Origin: a bacterium
GTDB taxonomy: Bacteria; Pseudomonadota; Alphaproteobacteria; Caulobacterales; Caulobacteraceae
NCBI GenBank assembly: GCA_030824495.1
Contig: JAVBXP010000014.1
Location: 1-64,000 of the forward strand
DNA: 64,000 bases
Direction of reading: 5' to 3'
The stretch's first letter is position 1. Every line of letters begins with the position of its first letter. Below, piece after piece: positions 54,038-63,118 of the stretch. The position numbers were made by a program, and so were the translations under genes. The notes below the pieces were generated by a model. That model saw nothing but the letters and a program-made list of their open reading frames with translations. It was not told where the DNA came from and made no database searches.

Positions 54038-54790
54038 ATGAGCTTCACCGACGACGAAGTCGAGCGCTATGCCCGCCAATTGGTGCTGCGCGAGGTCGGC
54101 GGCCAGGGTCAGCAGCGGCTGAAGGCGGCCAGCGTGCTGATCGTTGGCGCCGGCGGTCTCGGGGCGCCGGCCGCGCTATATCTGGCGGCGGCCGGGGTGG
54201 GGCGGATCGTGTTGGCCGATCCGGACGTGGTCGACACCTCCAACCTGCAGCGGCAGATCATTTTTCGTAACACCGACGTCGGCGCCAAGAAGGTCGAGGC
54301 CGCCGCCGAGCACCTGCGGGCGCTGAACCCCCATGTGCATGTCGATTGCGCGCCGGTGCATCTGGAAGCCTGTAACGCCGGGCCCTTGGTGGCCGGGGTC
54401 GATCTGGTGCTGGACGGGACCGACGATTTCGCCACTCGCTTTGCGGTCAACGCCGCCTGCGTGGCCCACGAGCGGACCTTGGTGTCGGGCGCCATCGGCC
54501 GCTGGACCGGCCAGGTCGGGGTGTTCCGGGGAAAGCCTTGCTACCGTTGCCTGGTGCCGGAGATCCCGCCTGACGCCGAGACCTGCTCCACCGTCGGCGT
54601 GGTCGGGGCGATCGCCGGGGTGATCGGCTCGATGATGGCGCTGGAGGCGATCAAGCTGATCGCCGGGGCCGGCGAGCCGCTGGCCGGGCGGCTGCTGATC
54701 TACGACGCCCTGGCGGCCGAGACCCGGACGGTGAAGATCGGGGCTGATCCTGAGTGTGAGGTTTGCGGGTGCGGGCGCGCTGGGACCTAG
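54038..54790 (+). CDS. ThiF/MoeB-type E1 adenylyltransferase
   Basis: 250 residues. It adenylates the C-terminal Gly of a sulfur-carrier protein (MoaD or ThiS). [17 protein letters not shown], the nucleotide loop [19 protein letters not shown] (about 35-53), the [14 protein letters not shown] block, and zinc cysteines CYRC and CEVCGC are present. The partner is not encoded nearby; it may serve molybdopterin synthesis, thiamine synthesis or both. ATG at 54038. Divergent from hslV. Confidence 0.92.
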   Translation: MSFTDDEVERYARQLVLREVGGQGQQRLKAASVLIVGAGGLGAPAALYLAAAGVGRIVLADPDVVDTSNLQRQIIFRNTDVGAKKVEAAAEHLRALNPHVHVDCAPVHLEACNAGPLVAGVDLVLDGTDDFATRFAVNAACVAHERTLVSGAIGRWTGQVGVFRGKPCYRCLVPEIPPDAETCSTVGVVGAIAGVIGSMMALEAIKLIAGAGEPLAGRLLIYDALAAETRTVKIGADPECEVCGCGRAGT

Positions 54791-54810
54791 AGATCGCCGC
54801 CAACGCCAGT

Positions 54811-54943
54811 GTCATCCCGGTTTGCGAAGCAAGACCGGGACCCATAAGCGCTGAATTGGTGGAATGAGGCGACGCTTGGCTGCGTCCTGAGCCATCAGGT
54901 GTTCATAGGTCCCGGACAGCCGTTTCGCGACTTCCGGGATGCC
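54811..54943. repeat. Extragenic palindromic element, family A (second copy)
   Basis: It opens with GTCATCCCGGTTTGCGAAGC and closes with AGGTCCCGG...CTTCCGGGATG, with the internal CATCAGGTGTTCAT block shared with 7801-7933. The final GAC is changed to GCC. It ends just before the 3' end of the dehydrogenase gene. Confidence 0.82.
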
Positions 54944-54951
54944 ACCCTTGG

Positions 54952-55938
54952 CTACAGCATCGACACCAAAACCCGGTCCGGCGGCCGGTGGCCGTCCATC
55001 CAGGTCTTGAGGTTGATGATCACCTTTTCACCCATGTCGATCCGGGCCTCGACCGTGGCCGAGCCCAGGTGGGGCAGGAGGACTGCGTTGGGCAGCTTTA
55101 GCAGCTTGGGATTGATCGCCGGTTCGAACTCGAACACGTCCAGGCCCGCGCCAGCTATGCCGCCGGCCGCCAGCAGGTCGGCCAGCGATCCCTCGTCGAT
55201 GATCCCGCCGCGGGCGGTGTTGACGACGATAGCGTGCGGCTGGAGCAGCTTCAGGCGGCGCGCTGACAAAAGGTGATAGGTCGCCGGGGTGTGCGGGCAG
55301 TTGACCGAGATGATGTCCATCCGGGCCAGCATCTGGTCGAGGCTCTCCCAGTAGGTGGCTTCAAGCTCGTCGGAGATGACGTGGCTGACCGGCTTGCGGT
55401 TGTGATAGTGGATCTGCATGCCGAAGGCCTTGGCGCGGCGCGCCACGGCCTGGCCGATCCGCCCCATGCCGATGATCCCCAGCCGTTTGCCGTTCACGCG
55501 GCGGCCGTTCATCCAGGTCGGGGTCCAGCCGGTGAAGTCGCCGGCCTGGACGACATTGGCGCCCTCCACGATCCGGCGGGAAACCGCCATGATCAGCGCC
55601 ATGGTGAGGTCAGCGGTGTCCTCGGTCAGCACGCCGGGCGTGTTGGTCACCGCGATGCCGCGGTCGGTTGCGGCGGCCACATCTATGTGATCGATGCCCA
55701 TGCCGAAGTTGGCGATCAGCTTCAGGCGCTCGCCGGCCGCCGCGATCAGGTCGGCGTCGATATGGTCGGTGATGGTCGGGACCAGGGCGTCGGCGCGGCT
55801 GACCGCGTCCAGCAGGGCCTCGCGGCTCATCGGCGCGTCATCGAGATTGAGTTCGGTGTCGAACAGCTCACGCATCCGGGTCTCCACCTGGTCGGGGAGT
55901 TTGCGTGTGACGATGATTTTCGGCTTGCGGGCGGCCAT
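54952..55938 (-). CDS. D-isomer 2-hydroxyacid dehydrogenase (glyoxylate reductase type)
   Basis: 328 residues. The NAD(P) fold has GIIGMGRIGQAVARRAKAFG (about 154-173). The catalytic Arg (VNTARGG), Glu and His (LPHLGSAT) are in family order. It likely reduces glyoxylate or hydroxypyruvate; the exact substrate is inferred. ATG at 55938; monocistronic. Confidence 0.92.
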   Translation of the reverse strand: MAARKPKIIVTRKLPDQVETRMRELFDTELNLDDAPMSREALLDAVSRADALVPTITDHIDADLIAAAGERLKLIANFGMGIDHIDVAAATDRGIAVTNTPGVLTEDTADLTMALIMAVSRRIVEGANVVQAGDFTGWTPTWMNGRRVNGKRLGIIGMGRIGQAVARRAKAFGMQIHYHNRKPVSHVISDELEATYWESLDQMLARMDIISVNCPHTPATYHLLSARRLKLLQPHAIVVNTARGGIIDEGSLADLLAAGGIAGAGLDVFEFEPAINPKLLKLPNAVLLPHLGSATVEARIDMGEKVIINLKTWMDGHRPPDRVLVSML

Positions 55939-56012
55939 GGCGTTTTGAAAGGAATCTTTAACTGCGCGCGGCGCGCTTTGCGTTGTGATCAGGAACCTCT
56001 AGCAAAGCCACC

Positions 56013-56585
56013 ATGGACGGCCAAGGCGAGCCTAAACTGAACTATTCCGTGAAAACCTCGACGCTCAATTTTTTGACGATGCTGCTGGCCCTGGCTGTTT
56101 GCGCGCCAGCGGCTCACGCCGAACCGCGCCTGACGCCCTCGGGCCAGCCGGTGCCGCGCTATATCTCGTTGAAATTCGACAAGGTCTACGCGCGGGCTGG
56201 GCCGAGCGAGGACCACAAGCTGCTGTGGGTCTATAAGGTGAAGGGCCTGCCGGTTCAGGTGGTGGCCGAGAACAGCGAGTGGCGGCGGATCTGTGATCCC
56301 GACGGCGGGATGGCCTGGGTGCACAAGCGTCTGACCAGCGGCGAGAACACGGTGCTGCGCAAGAAGCCCACGCCGCTGGCGCTGCACAAGAAGCCCAAGG
56401 CCGAGGCCGCGATCGTCGCCTATCTGAACCCAAGGTCGATGGCGGCGTTGATCAAGTGCGAAGACGGCTGGTGCCGAGTGCGCGCCGACAAGGTCACCGG
56501 CTGGGCGCCTGCGGCCGAATTGTGGGGAACTTCGGACGCGGTGCAGTGCAAGGTCGCCGTCCGGACCCCTGCTCGGGGCCGTTGA
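56013..56585 (+). CDS. Secreted SH3-domain protein
   Basis: 190 residues with signal peptide (about 1-37, ending AAHAEP). Two bacterial SH3-like modules follow: [25 protein letters not shown] with [22 protein letters not shown], then [38 protein letters not shown]. These domains bind peptidoglycan or proteins in the periplasm. The role is unknown. ATG at 56013; no partner genes. Confidence 0.85.
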   Translation: MDGQGEPKLNYSVKTSTLNFLTMLLALAVCAPAAHAEPRLTPSGQPVPRYISLKFDKVYARAGPSEDHKLLWVYKVKGLPVQVVAENSEWRRICDPDGGMAWVHKRLTSGENTVLRKKPTPLALHKKPKAEAAIVAYLNPRSMAALIKCEDGWCRVRADKVTGWAPAAELWGTSDAVQCKVAVRTPARGR

Positions 56586-56670
56586 GCAGAAGGTCCGGCT
56601 CTGCTACGGCCTGAATCTAATGATTCCAATGGCCCCTGTTTCCCCAGGGTCGCTGTCAAGAAAGCCGAGC

Positions 56671-57186
56671 ATGAGCCAGGGCGTGAAGGCCAAGGACCAC
56701 TACAATCTCGAAGAGCTGCTGGCCTGCGGCAGAGGCGAGATGTTCGGCCCGGGCAACGCACAGCTGCCCGCCCCGCCGATGCTGCTGTTCGATCGCATCA
56801 TCACCATCAACGATGACGGCGGCGCGCACGGCAAGGGCTACATCGAGGCCGAGTTCGACATCAATCCGGACCTCTGGTTCTTCAACTGCCACTTCATCGG
56901 CGACCCCGTCATGCCCGGCAGCCTGGGGCTCGACGCCCTCTGGCAGCTCGTCGGTTTCTATCTGGGGTGGATCGGCGGCAAGGGCCGCGGTCGCGCCCTG
57001 GGTTGCGGCGAAGTGAAGTTCGCCGGCGAAGTGACGCCCGACATCAAGAAAGTCACCTACAAGGTCGACATGAAGCGGGTGATAAACCGTCGTCTCGTCA
57101 TGGGTATTGGCGACGGGGTGTTGGAAGCCGACGGCAACCCCATCTATCACACGCAAGACCTTCGGGTCGGTCTTTACCAGCGCTAA
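56671..57186 (+). CDS. fabA: 3-hydroxydecanoyl-ACP dehydratase/isomerase
   Basis: Makes trans-2- and cis-3-decenoyl-ACP for unsaturated fatty acids; 171 residues, the normal length. The hotdog fold active site shows [20 protein letters not shown] with the catalytic His and Asp. ATG at 56671. First gene of fabA-fabB-fabI, with fabB 25 bp downstream. Confidence 0.97.
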   Translation: MSQGVKAKDHYNLEELLACGRGEMFGPGNAQLPAPPMLLFDRIITINDDGGAHGKGYIEAEFDINPDLWFFNCHFIGDPVMPGSLGLDALWQLVGFYLGWIGGKGRGRALGCGEVKFAGEVTPDIKKVTYKVDMKRVINRRLVMGIGDGVLEADGNPIYHTQDLRVGLYQR

Positions 57187-57211
57187 GCCGCCGCCAAGTC
57201 GAGGAGACAGC

Positions 57212-58423
57212 ATGCGCCGCGTCGTCGTCACCGGAATCGGTATCGTATCGTCCATCGGGAACAATGCGGACGAGGTGCTCGCCTCGCTGCGCGAGGCTAA
57301 ATCCGGCATCACCTTCACGCCGGAATACGCCGAGCTCGGCTTCCGCTCGCAGGTTCACGCCGCACCGACCGTTGAATGGGAAACCATGGTCGACCGTCGC
57401 GCGGCGCGTTTCCTCGCCCAGGGCACGGCCTTTGGCCACATCGCCATGGAACAGGCGATCGCCGACGCAGGTCTGGACGAGAGCCAGGTCTCCAACGAGC
57501 GCACCGGCCTGATCGTCGGCTCCGGCGGTCCGTCCACCAAGTCGATCATCGAGGCGGCTCATACGGCCAAGGAACGCGGCCCCAAGCGGGTCGGTCCGTT
57601 CGCGGTGCCCAAGGCGATGAGCTCGGGCGCTTCGGCGACCCTGGCCACATGGTTCAAGATCAAGGGCCTGAACTTCTCGATCTCCTCGGCTTGCGCCACC
57701 TCCACCCACTGCATCGGCTCGGGCTACGAGCAGATCCTGATGGGCAAGCAGGACGTGGTGTTCGCCGGCGGAACCGAGGAGCTCGACTGGACGCTGAGCG
57801 TGCTGTTCGACGCCATGGGCGCCATGAGCTCGAACTTCAACGACAAGCCCTCGACCGCCAGCCGGGCCTATGACGCGGCCCGCGACGGCTTCGTGATCGC
57901 CGGCGGCGCCGGGATCGTGGTGCTGGAAGAGTACGAACACGCCAAGGCGCGTGGCGCCAAGATCTATGGCGAGATCGTCGGCTACGCCGCCAATTCGGAT
58001 GGCTTCGACATGGTCGCCCCCTCCGGCGAGGGCGCGGTGCGTTGCATGCGCATGGCCATGGCCGACCTTGGCGGCCGCAAGATCGACTATCTGAACCCGC
58101 ACGGCACTTCGACGCCGGTCGGCGACAGCAAGGAGATGGGCGCGGTGCGCGAGGTGTTCGGCGCCAATGCGCCTCTGATCTCGTCGACCAAGTCGCTGAC
58201 CGGCCACAGCCTCGGCGCGGCCGGCGCCCAGGAGGCGATCTACAGCCTGCTGATGCTCAACAACGGCTTCGCCGCAAAGAGCGCCCACATCGAGAACCTC
58301 GATCCAGAGTTCGCCGACCTGCCGATCCTGCTCGAGCGCAAGGACGTTCAGCTCGAGACGGTGATGTCGAACTCGTTCGGGTTTGGCGGCACCAATGGCT
58401 GCCTGGTGATGGCCCGGGTCTGA
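57212..58423 (+). CDS. fabB: Beta-ketoacyl-ACP synthase I
   Basis: Condensing enzyme that elongates the cis-3 intermediate from FabA; 403 residues. Nucleophile Cys161 is in [13 protein letters not shown]; the two active-site histidines are in [12 protein letters not shown] and [15 protein letters not shown]. Paired with fabA as expected for anaerobic-type unsaturated fatty acid synthesis. Confidence 0.97.
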   Translation: MRRVVVTGIGIVSSIGNNADEVLASLREAKSGITFTPEYAELGFRSQVHAAPTVEWETMVDRRAARFLAQGTAFGHIAMEQAIADAGLDESQVSNERTGLIVGSGGPSTKSIIEAAHTAKERGPKRVGPFAVPKAMSSGASATLATWFKIKGLNFSISSACATSTHCIGSGYEQILMGKQDVVFAGGTEELDWTLSVLFDAMGAMSSNFNDKPSTASRAYDAARDGFVIAGGAGIVVLEEYEHAKARGAKIYGEIVGYAANSDGFDMVAPSGEGAVRCMRMAMADLGGRKIDYLNPHGTSTPVGDSKEMGAVREVFGANAPLISSTKSLTGHSLGAAGAQEAIYSLLMLNNGFAAKSAHIENLDPEFADLPILLERKDVQLETVMSNSFGFGGTNGCLVMARV

Positions 58424-58458
58424 CCCCGGCCAACCCTCAAAGATATTAGGAGACGCGT

Positions 58459-59274
58459 ATGGCCAAGGATGGCTGGGATCTGCCCACGGGCGATCTGATG
58501 AAGGGCAAGAAGGGCGTCATCATCGGCGTCGCCAATCATGACTCCATCGCCTGGGGCATCGCCTCGCAACTCGCCGCCCAGGGCGCCGAGATGGCCTTCT
58601 TCCACCTGCCGGGCATGGAGCGGCGCGTGCAGCCGCTGGCCGAGAGCATTGGCGTGAAGACCGTGGTTGCGGTCGACGTGACCCAGGACGATCAGATGGA
58701 CGCGGCCTTCGCCGCGATCGAGACGGCGTTCGGGACCATCGACTTCTTCGTCCACGCCATCGCCTATGCGCCGCGCGACCAGATCAAGGGCTCGTTCGTC
58801 GACAACGCCACGCGCGAAGGCTTCCTGCAGGCCATGGACATCTCGGCCTACAGCTTCGTCGACTGCGCCCGTCGCGCCGAAAAGCTGATGCCGAACGGCG
58901 GCTCGATGATCTGCCTGACCTATATGGGCTCCGAGCGCGCGATCCCGAACTACAACACCATGGGCGTGGCCAAGGCCGCGCTGGAAGCGGCGACCCGCTA
59001 TGTCGCGCGCGACCTCGGTCCCAAGAATATCCGTGTGAACGCCCTGTCGCCCGGCGCCATGCGCACGCTGTCGCTGGCCGGGATTTCCGGCGGCAAAGGC
59101 ATGTTGTCCAAGGGCCGCGACCTGTCGGCCATGAAGCAGGACACCTCTATGGAAGGCGTCGCCGGCGCTGCGCTCTGGTTGCTTTCGGACCTGGGCCGCT
59201 CGACCACGGGCGAACTGATCCACGTGGACGCCGGCTTCCACATGATGGGCTTCAGCGACGACGAAGAAGGCTAG
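58459..59274 (+). CDS. fabI: Enoyl-ACP reductase (NADH)
   Basis: Last step of each elongation cycle and the triclosan target; 271 residues. The NAD-binding start GVIIGVANHDSIAWGIA is the FabI variant of the SDR loop; the catalytic Tyr/Lys are in LTYMGSERAIPNYNTMGVAKAALE. Third gene of fabA-fabB-fabI, 35 bp after fabB with AGGAG upstream. Confidence 0.96.
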   Translation: MAKDGWDLPTGDLMKGKKGVIIGVANHDSIAWGIASQLAAQGAEMAFFHLPGMERRVQPLAESIGVKTVVAVDVTQDDQMDAAFAAIETAFGTIDFFVHAIAYAPRDQIKGSFVDNATREGFLQAMDISAYSFVDCARRAEKLMPNGGSMICLTYMGSERAIPNYNTMGVAKAALEAATRYVARDLGPKNIRVNALSPGAMRTLSLAGISGGKGMLSKGRDLSAMKQDTSMEGVAGAALWLLSDLGRSTTGELIHVDAGFHMMGFSDDEEG

Positions 59275-59306
59275 GCCGCTAGGGCCTAGCAACATCCCAA
59301 AGCTTC

Positions 59307-59415
59307 GTCATCCTCCGGTCGTCTGCAAGACGATCCGGGGGACCCAAGCTGAACTGCCGACTTTGATACGCCGCTTGGGTCCCCCGGATCTCGCTTCGCG
59401 AGCCCGGAGGATGAC
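59307..59415. repeat. Extragenic palindromic element, family B (full copy)
   Basis: Bounded by GTCATCCTCCGG and CCGGAGGATGAC. Inside, GGGGGACCCAAGC pairs with GCTTGGGTCCCCC, giving a long imperfect hairpin with GATCTCGCTTCGCGAG nested. It lies between convergent fabI and the SDR gene and may act as a transcription end. Confidence 0.85.
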
Positions 59416-59426
59416 GATTGGTGTGG

Positions 59427-60182
59427 TTACGCGTTCGCGCCGCCGTCGACCGTGAAACCTGCACCATTGGCGAAGCGGCCCTCCGGGCTGGCGAGCCAGG
59501 CGACCATGCCGGCGATCTCTTCTGGCTTGCCGTATTCCTGGATTGGCATGCGCGCGCGCTGGTGATCGGCGCCGTCGCCATCGGCCGGGTTCATGTCGGT
59601 GTTGGTCGAGCCGGGATGCACCAGGTTCACCGTCACCCCGCGCGGCCCCAGATCGTGCGCTAGCCCCTTGGTGAAGCTCAGCAGCGCCGACTTCGTCATG
59701 GAGTAGAGGGTGATCCCGGCCATCGGCACGCGTTCGGCGAGGTTGCTGCCGATATTGATGATCCGTCCGCCGCGCGGCAGGTGAGCCGCCGCGGCCTGGG
59801 ACGCCAGAATCACACCGCGCACATTGACGGCCAGCAGTTGGTCGATGTCATCCAGCGTCCAGCCTTCGATGGGTCCGACTCCGCGCGCGATGCCTGCGTT
59901 GTTGACCAGGATGTCCAGGCCGCCCAGTTCGGCGGCGGCCTTGTCCACCGCCGCCTTGATTGCGGCGGGATCGGCGCTGTTGGCGGCGATGGCCACGCCC
60001 CTGCGGCCCAGGGCCTCGATCTGCCCGATCACCGCCTGGGCCTTGTCGGCCGAGCGCTCGTAGGTGATCGCCACGTCAGCGCCGTCGCGCGCCAGCCGCA
60101 GGGCTATGGTGGCGCCTATGCCGCGGCTGGCGCCGGTGACCAGGGCGCGTTTTCCAGTGAGGTCGGACACGTTCGTCTCCAT
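59427..60182 (-). CDS. Short-chain dehydrogenase/reductase
   Basis: 251 residues of the classical SDR family. TGASRGIGATIALRLARDGA is the cofactor loop (about 15-34), NNAG lies near 90, and Ser/Tyr/Lys of the active site are in IINIGSN and YSMTKSALL. The substrate is unknown. It is divergent from a TetR gene, with two matching operators in the 89-bp gap, so it is probably repressed by that TetR and induced by its ligand. Confidence 0.92.
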   Translation of the reverse strand: METNVSDLTGKRALVTGASRGIGATIALRLARDGADVAITYERSADKAQAVIGQIEALGRRGVAIAANSADPAAIKAAVDKAAAELGGLDILVNNAGIARGVGPIEGWTLDDIDQLLAVNVRGVILASQAAAAHLPRGGRIINIGSNLAERVPMAGITLYSMTKSALLSFTKGLAHDLGPRGVTVNLVHPGSTNTDMNPADGDGADHQRARMPIQEYGKPEEIAGMVAWLASPEGRFANGAGFTVDGGANA

Positions 60183-60185
60183 ATC

Positions 60186-60201
60186 TGTATCGTTCGATAC
60201 A
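60186..60201. promoter_or_regulatory. TetR operator 1
   Basis: Perfect palindrome TGTATCGTTCGATACA just upstream of the SDR start. Confidence 0.75.
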
Positions 60202-60241
60202 TAATGGGTGCGCCGCTTGTCGGTGATCGTCAATCGATTTA

Positions 60242-60257
60242 TAGATCGGTCGATACA
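60242..60257. promoter_or_regulatory. TetR operator 2
   Basis: TAGATCGGTCGATACA matches operator 1 at 13 of 16 positions. It lies 14 bp upstream of the TetR start; the two sites are 56 bp apart centre to centre. Confidence 0.7.
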
Positions 60258-60271
60258 AAAAGGATGACGAC

Positions 60272-60877
60272 ATGGTCGAGCGTGGACGACCTCGCAGTTT
60301 TGATCGGGACGCGGCGCTGGACAGCGCCATGCAAGTCTTCTGGATCAAGGGCTTTGAGGCCGCCTCGCTCAGCGACCTGACCGCCGCCATGGGGATCGGT
60401 TCCCCCAGCCTCTATGCGGCCTTTGGCTCCAAGGAGGGGCTGTTTCGCGAGGCGGTCGAGCTCTATGGCCGGACCGAAGGCCCTCAGCTTTGGGACGGCG
60501 TGGAAGCCGCCCCGACCGCGCGCGAGGCCATCGAAGGTTTTCTGTTGGCCACGGCCGCGGCGTTCACTCGCCCGGACAAGCCGCGCGGCTGCCTGGTCAC
60601 GCTCTCAGCGGTCAATCTCACCGGGGCCAGTCCCAGCGTCTGCGAGGCCATGCGCAGGGAGCGGGGGCAGGGCCAGCGTGGCCTGGAGGCCAGACTGCGG
60701 CGCGCGATGGACGAGGGCGAGTTGCCCGCCAGCCTGGACGCTGGCGCGGTCGCCGCCTTCTACCTGACCGTCCAGCAGGGAATGTCGATCCAGGCTCGCG
60801 ACGGGGCGACCCGGGACATCCTGGAGAAGGTCGCCAGGGGCGCAATGGCGGCGTGGGAGCCGCTGACCGCGGGCTAG
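60272..60877 (+). CDS. TetR-family repressor of the SDR gene
   Basis: 201 residues. The N-terminal HTH is GRPRSFDRDAALDSAMQVFWIKGFEAASLSDLTAAMGIGSPSLYAAFGSKEGLF; the C-terminal ligand domain resembles the AcrR/YxaF-like TetR_C group. ATG at 60272 with AAAGGAT upstream. The divergent layout and the paired operators indicate autoregulation plus control of the SDR. Ligand unknown. Confidence 0.92.
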   Translation: MVERGRPRSFDRDAALDSAMQVFWIKGFEAASLSDLTAAMGIGSPSLYAAFGSKEGLFREAVELYGRTEGPQLWDGVEAAPTAREAIEGFLLATAAAFTRPDKPRGCLVTLSAVNLTGASPSVCEAMRRERGQGQRGLEARLRRAMDEGELPASLDAGAVAAFYLTVQQGMSIQARDGATRDILEKVARGAMAAWEPLTAG

Positions 60878-61482
60878 GAGCCGTAGGCCCGCATGAACCG
60901 GTGGGCCGCTTCGCCCGCGACCCGGTCGATCTCAGCGTCGTCAAGACACCGGCCCTGACCCAGCAGATGGGCAAGTTGGTGGGAGCCGATCACCATGCCG
61001 GCGAAGAACTCGGCGCCCAGGGCCGGATCATCGACGGCCAGCCGGCCGGCGGCGGTTTCCATCCGCAGGAAGTCGGCCAGGCGCCGGCGCGACGTGGCCG
61101 GTCCAGCTTCATAGAAGGCGCGAGCCACATCGGCCTGATCCACGGCGCTTTCGACGGCCATTCGCAGCATTGAGGTCCCACGGGGCTGCATCACCAAGGC
61201 GAGCATGGTGCGGGCGAAGGCCGTTAGGGCCTCTTCGGGATGCTCCATCGCCTCGGGCACCAGTAAGGGAGCAGTAATCTCCTCCACCCGGCGCTCGACG
61301 ATGGCGTGGATCAGCTCGGCCTTGGAGCCGAAGTGATTGTAAATGGTCTGCTTGGAGACCGCGGCGCGGCGAGCGATCCCCTCCATGGAGGCGGCCAGGC
61401 CCCGCTCGCCGAAGACCTCGCGAGCTGCGTCGAGAATGGCCTCAGTCTTGGCGACGTCGATCTGTCCGGCGACCCTGGGCAT
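60874..61482 (-). CDS. TetR-family regulator of the efflux operon
   Basis: 202 residues. HTH AILDAAREVFGERGLAASMEGIARRAAVSKQTIYNHFGSKAELI, then a TetR_C domain of the AefR-like type. Its ATG shares one base with the stop of the efflux transporter (TGATG), so it is the last gene of the emrA-emrB-tetR operon and probably feeds back on it. Its 3' end overlaps that of the other TetR gene by 4 bp. Confidence 0.92.
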   Translation of the reverse strand: MPRVAGQIDVAKTEAILDAAREVFGERGLAASMEGIARRAAVSKQTIYNHFGSKAELIHAIVERRVEEITAPLLVPEAMEHPEEALTAFARTMLALVMQPRGTSMLRMAVESAVDQADVARAFYEAGPATSRRRLADFLRMETAAGRLAVDDPALGAEFFAGMVIGSHQLAHLLGQGRCLDDAEIDRVAGEAAHRFMRAYGS

Positions 61483-63095
61483 CAGTGACCTCCACCGCCG
61501 CCGGGCGCCGGCGGGGTCTTGGCGGGCGTGGCCAGCAGGCCCAGCACCGAGGCCACGGCGCAGCCGGCGGCCAGGAAGAAGAAGCCGTCGCCAAACGCCA
61601 GGATCGAGGCCTGGCGGTGCAAGGCCATGCCGAGGAACTTATGAGCCGCGCCCTCAGGGTCCATCAGCCCCTTGGTCTCCATCATGGAGGCGAGGCCGCT
61701 CAGCATCTCCTGGGCCTCAAGGCTGGAGACGTTGACGGCGGCCGACAGCTCGGAGAGGTGAACGGCGGTCTGGTTGGTTAGTACGGTGGTCAGGACCGCA
61801 AGGCCGACGGCGCCGCCGACGTTGCGGACCAGGTTCACCAGACCAGACGCGTCCTTCATCATCGAAGGAGGCAGGGTGGAGACGCTCAGCTGCTGGGCCG
61901 CGATCATTGCGATCATGACACCGACGCCGCGCACCGCCTGCAGGGTGGCGAACTCCCAGAAGCCCCAGTCCGCGGTGACCCGAACGCCCAGTCCGACCCC
62001 GTAGGCGGCCAGGCCAAAGCCGACCACCAGCGGTATGCGCGGATCCACGGCGCGGATGAAGCGGCCGGCCACGGGCGCGGTCATGAACATCACCAGGCCG
62101 GAGACCAGCATGGTCGTCCCAACCTCGGCCGCCGAGTACTGGCGGATTTGGCCAAGGAACAGCGGCAGGATGAAGGTCCCGCCGAACAGGCTCATCCCGG
62201 CCACGGCGTTCATCACGAAGCCGATGGTGAAGTTGCGATCGGTGAAGGGTTTTAGCGAGACGATCGGCTGTCGATAGGTGAGCTGTCGCCAGATGAACAC
62301 GACGCCGGCGATGGAGGCGGTGACGGTCAGCCAGAGGATCAGGTCGTCGTCGAACCAGCCTTCCTTTGAGCCTTCCTCGATCACGTACTGCATCGAGAGC
62401 AGGAAGACGGTCATGGTCGCCAGGCCGAACCAGTCGATGCCTTTGGCCAGGCTCGGGTCGCCCTTGTCGAAGTCGCCGTAGCGGCCGACCAGGAACATCA
62501 CCAGCAGGCCGGGCGGCACGTTGATGAAGAACAGCCAGTGCCAGCTCAGCGACTCCGTCAGGTGTCCGCCCAGCGTCGGGCCGATGGTGGGGGCCAGGGT
62601 GACGATCAGGCCGACGACGACGTTCGCGGTCACCCGCTTTTCGGGCGGGAACACGGTCATGGCGGTGGCGAACACGGCAGGGATCATGGCGCCGGCGGCC
62701 AGGCCCTGCAGGGCCCGGGTGAAGATCATCATCTCGATGCTGGTCGAGAGGCCGGTGGCGATGGAGGTGACGATGAAGGCCCCGGCGGCGAACACATAGA
62801 CCGGCCGGGTCCCCCACATCTTGGTCAGGTAGGCGGTCAGCGGAATGATCACCACCTCGGCCAGCAGGTAGATGGTCTGAACCCAGCTGATCTCGTCGGC
62901 GCTCGCGCCCACCCCGGCCTGGATCTGGCTCAGCGAGGAGGCGACGATCTGGATGTCGAGGATGGCCATGAACTGGCCGACCACCATCCCGCCGAAGCCC
63001 AGGAAGATCTTGACCCAATCGACCTCGCCCGACGCGGTCACATGACCGCCCGGAGGCGCCGGCTGGACGGGGCGCTCTAGCGCAGCTTCAGTCAT
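61482..63095 (-). CDS. DHA2-family multidrug efflux transporter EmrB/QacA type
   Basis: 537 residues, about 14 membrane helices, major facilitator superfamily. FMAILDIQIVASSLSQIQAGVGAS marks the motif of helix 1; ALQGLAAGAMIPAVFATAM is motif C-like, and RAVRGVGVMIAMIAAQQLS lies in the second half. It pumps hydrophobic drugs or related compounds together with the adjacent membrane-fusion protein and an outer-membrane channel. ATG at 63095 has AAGGAG upstream. Substrate unknown. Confidence 0.93.
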   Translation of the reverse strand: MTEAALERPVQPAPPGGHVTASGEVDWVKIFLGFGGMVVGQFMAILDIQIVASSLSQIQAGVGASADEISWVQTIYLLAEVVIIPLTAYLTKMWGTRPVYVFAAGAFIVTSIATGLSTSIEMMIFTRALQGLAAGAMIPAVFATAMTVFPPEKRVTANVVVGLIVTLAPTIGPTLGGHLTESLSWHWLFFINVPPGLLVMFLVGRYGDFDKGDPSLAKGIDWFGLATMTVFLLSMQYVIEEGSKEGWFDDDLILWLTVTASIAGVVFIWRQLTYRQPIVSLKPFTDRNFTIGFVMNAVAGMSLFGGTFILPLFLGQIRQYSAAEVGTTMLVSGLVMFMTAPVAGRFIRAVDPRIPLVVGFGLAAYGVGLGVRVTADWGFWEFATLQAVRGVGVMIAMIAAQQLSVSTLPPSMMKDASGLVNLVRNVGGAVGLAVLTTVLTNQTAVHLSELSAAVNVSSLEAQEMLSGLASMMETKGLMDPEGAAHKFLGMALHRQASILAFGDGFFFLAAGCAVASVLGLLATPAKTPPAPGGGGGH

Positions 63096-63118
63096 GCCTA
63101 AGGCTCCTTAGGCTCGGT

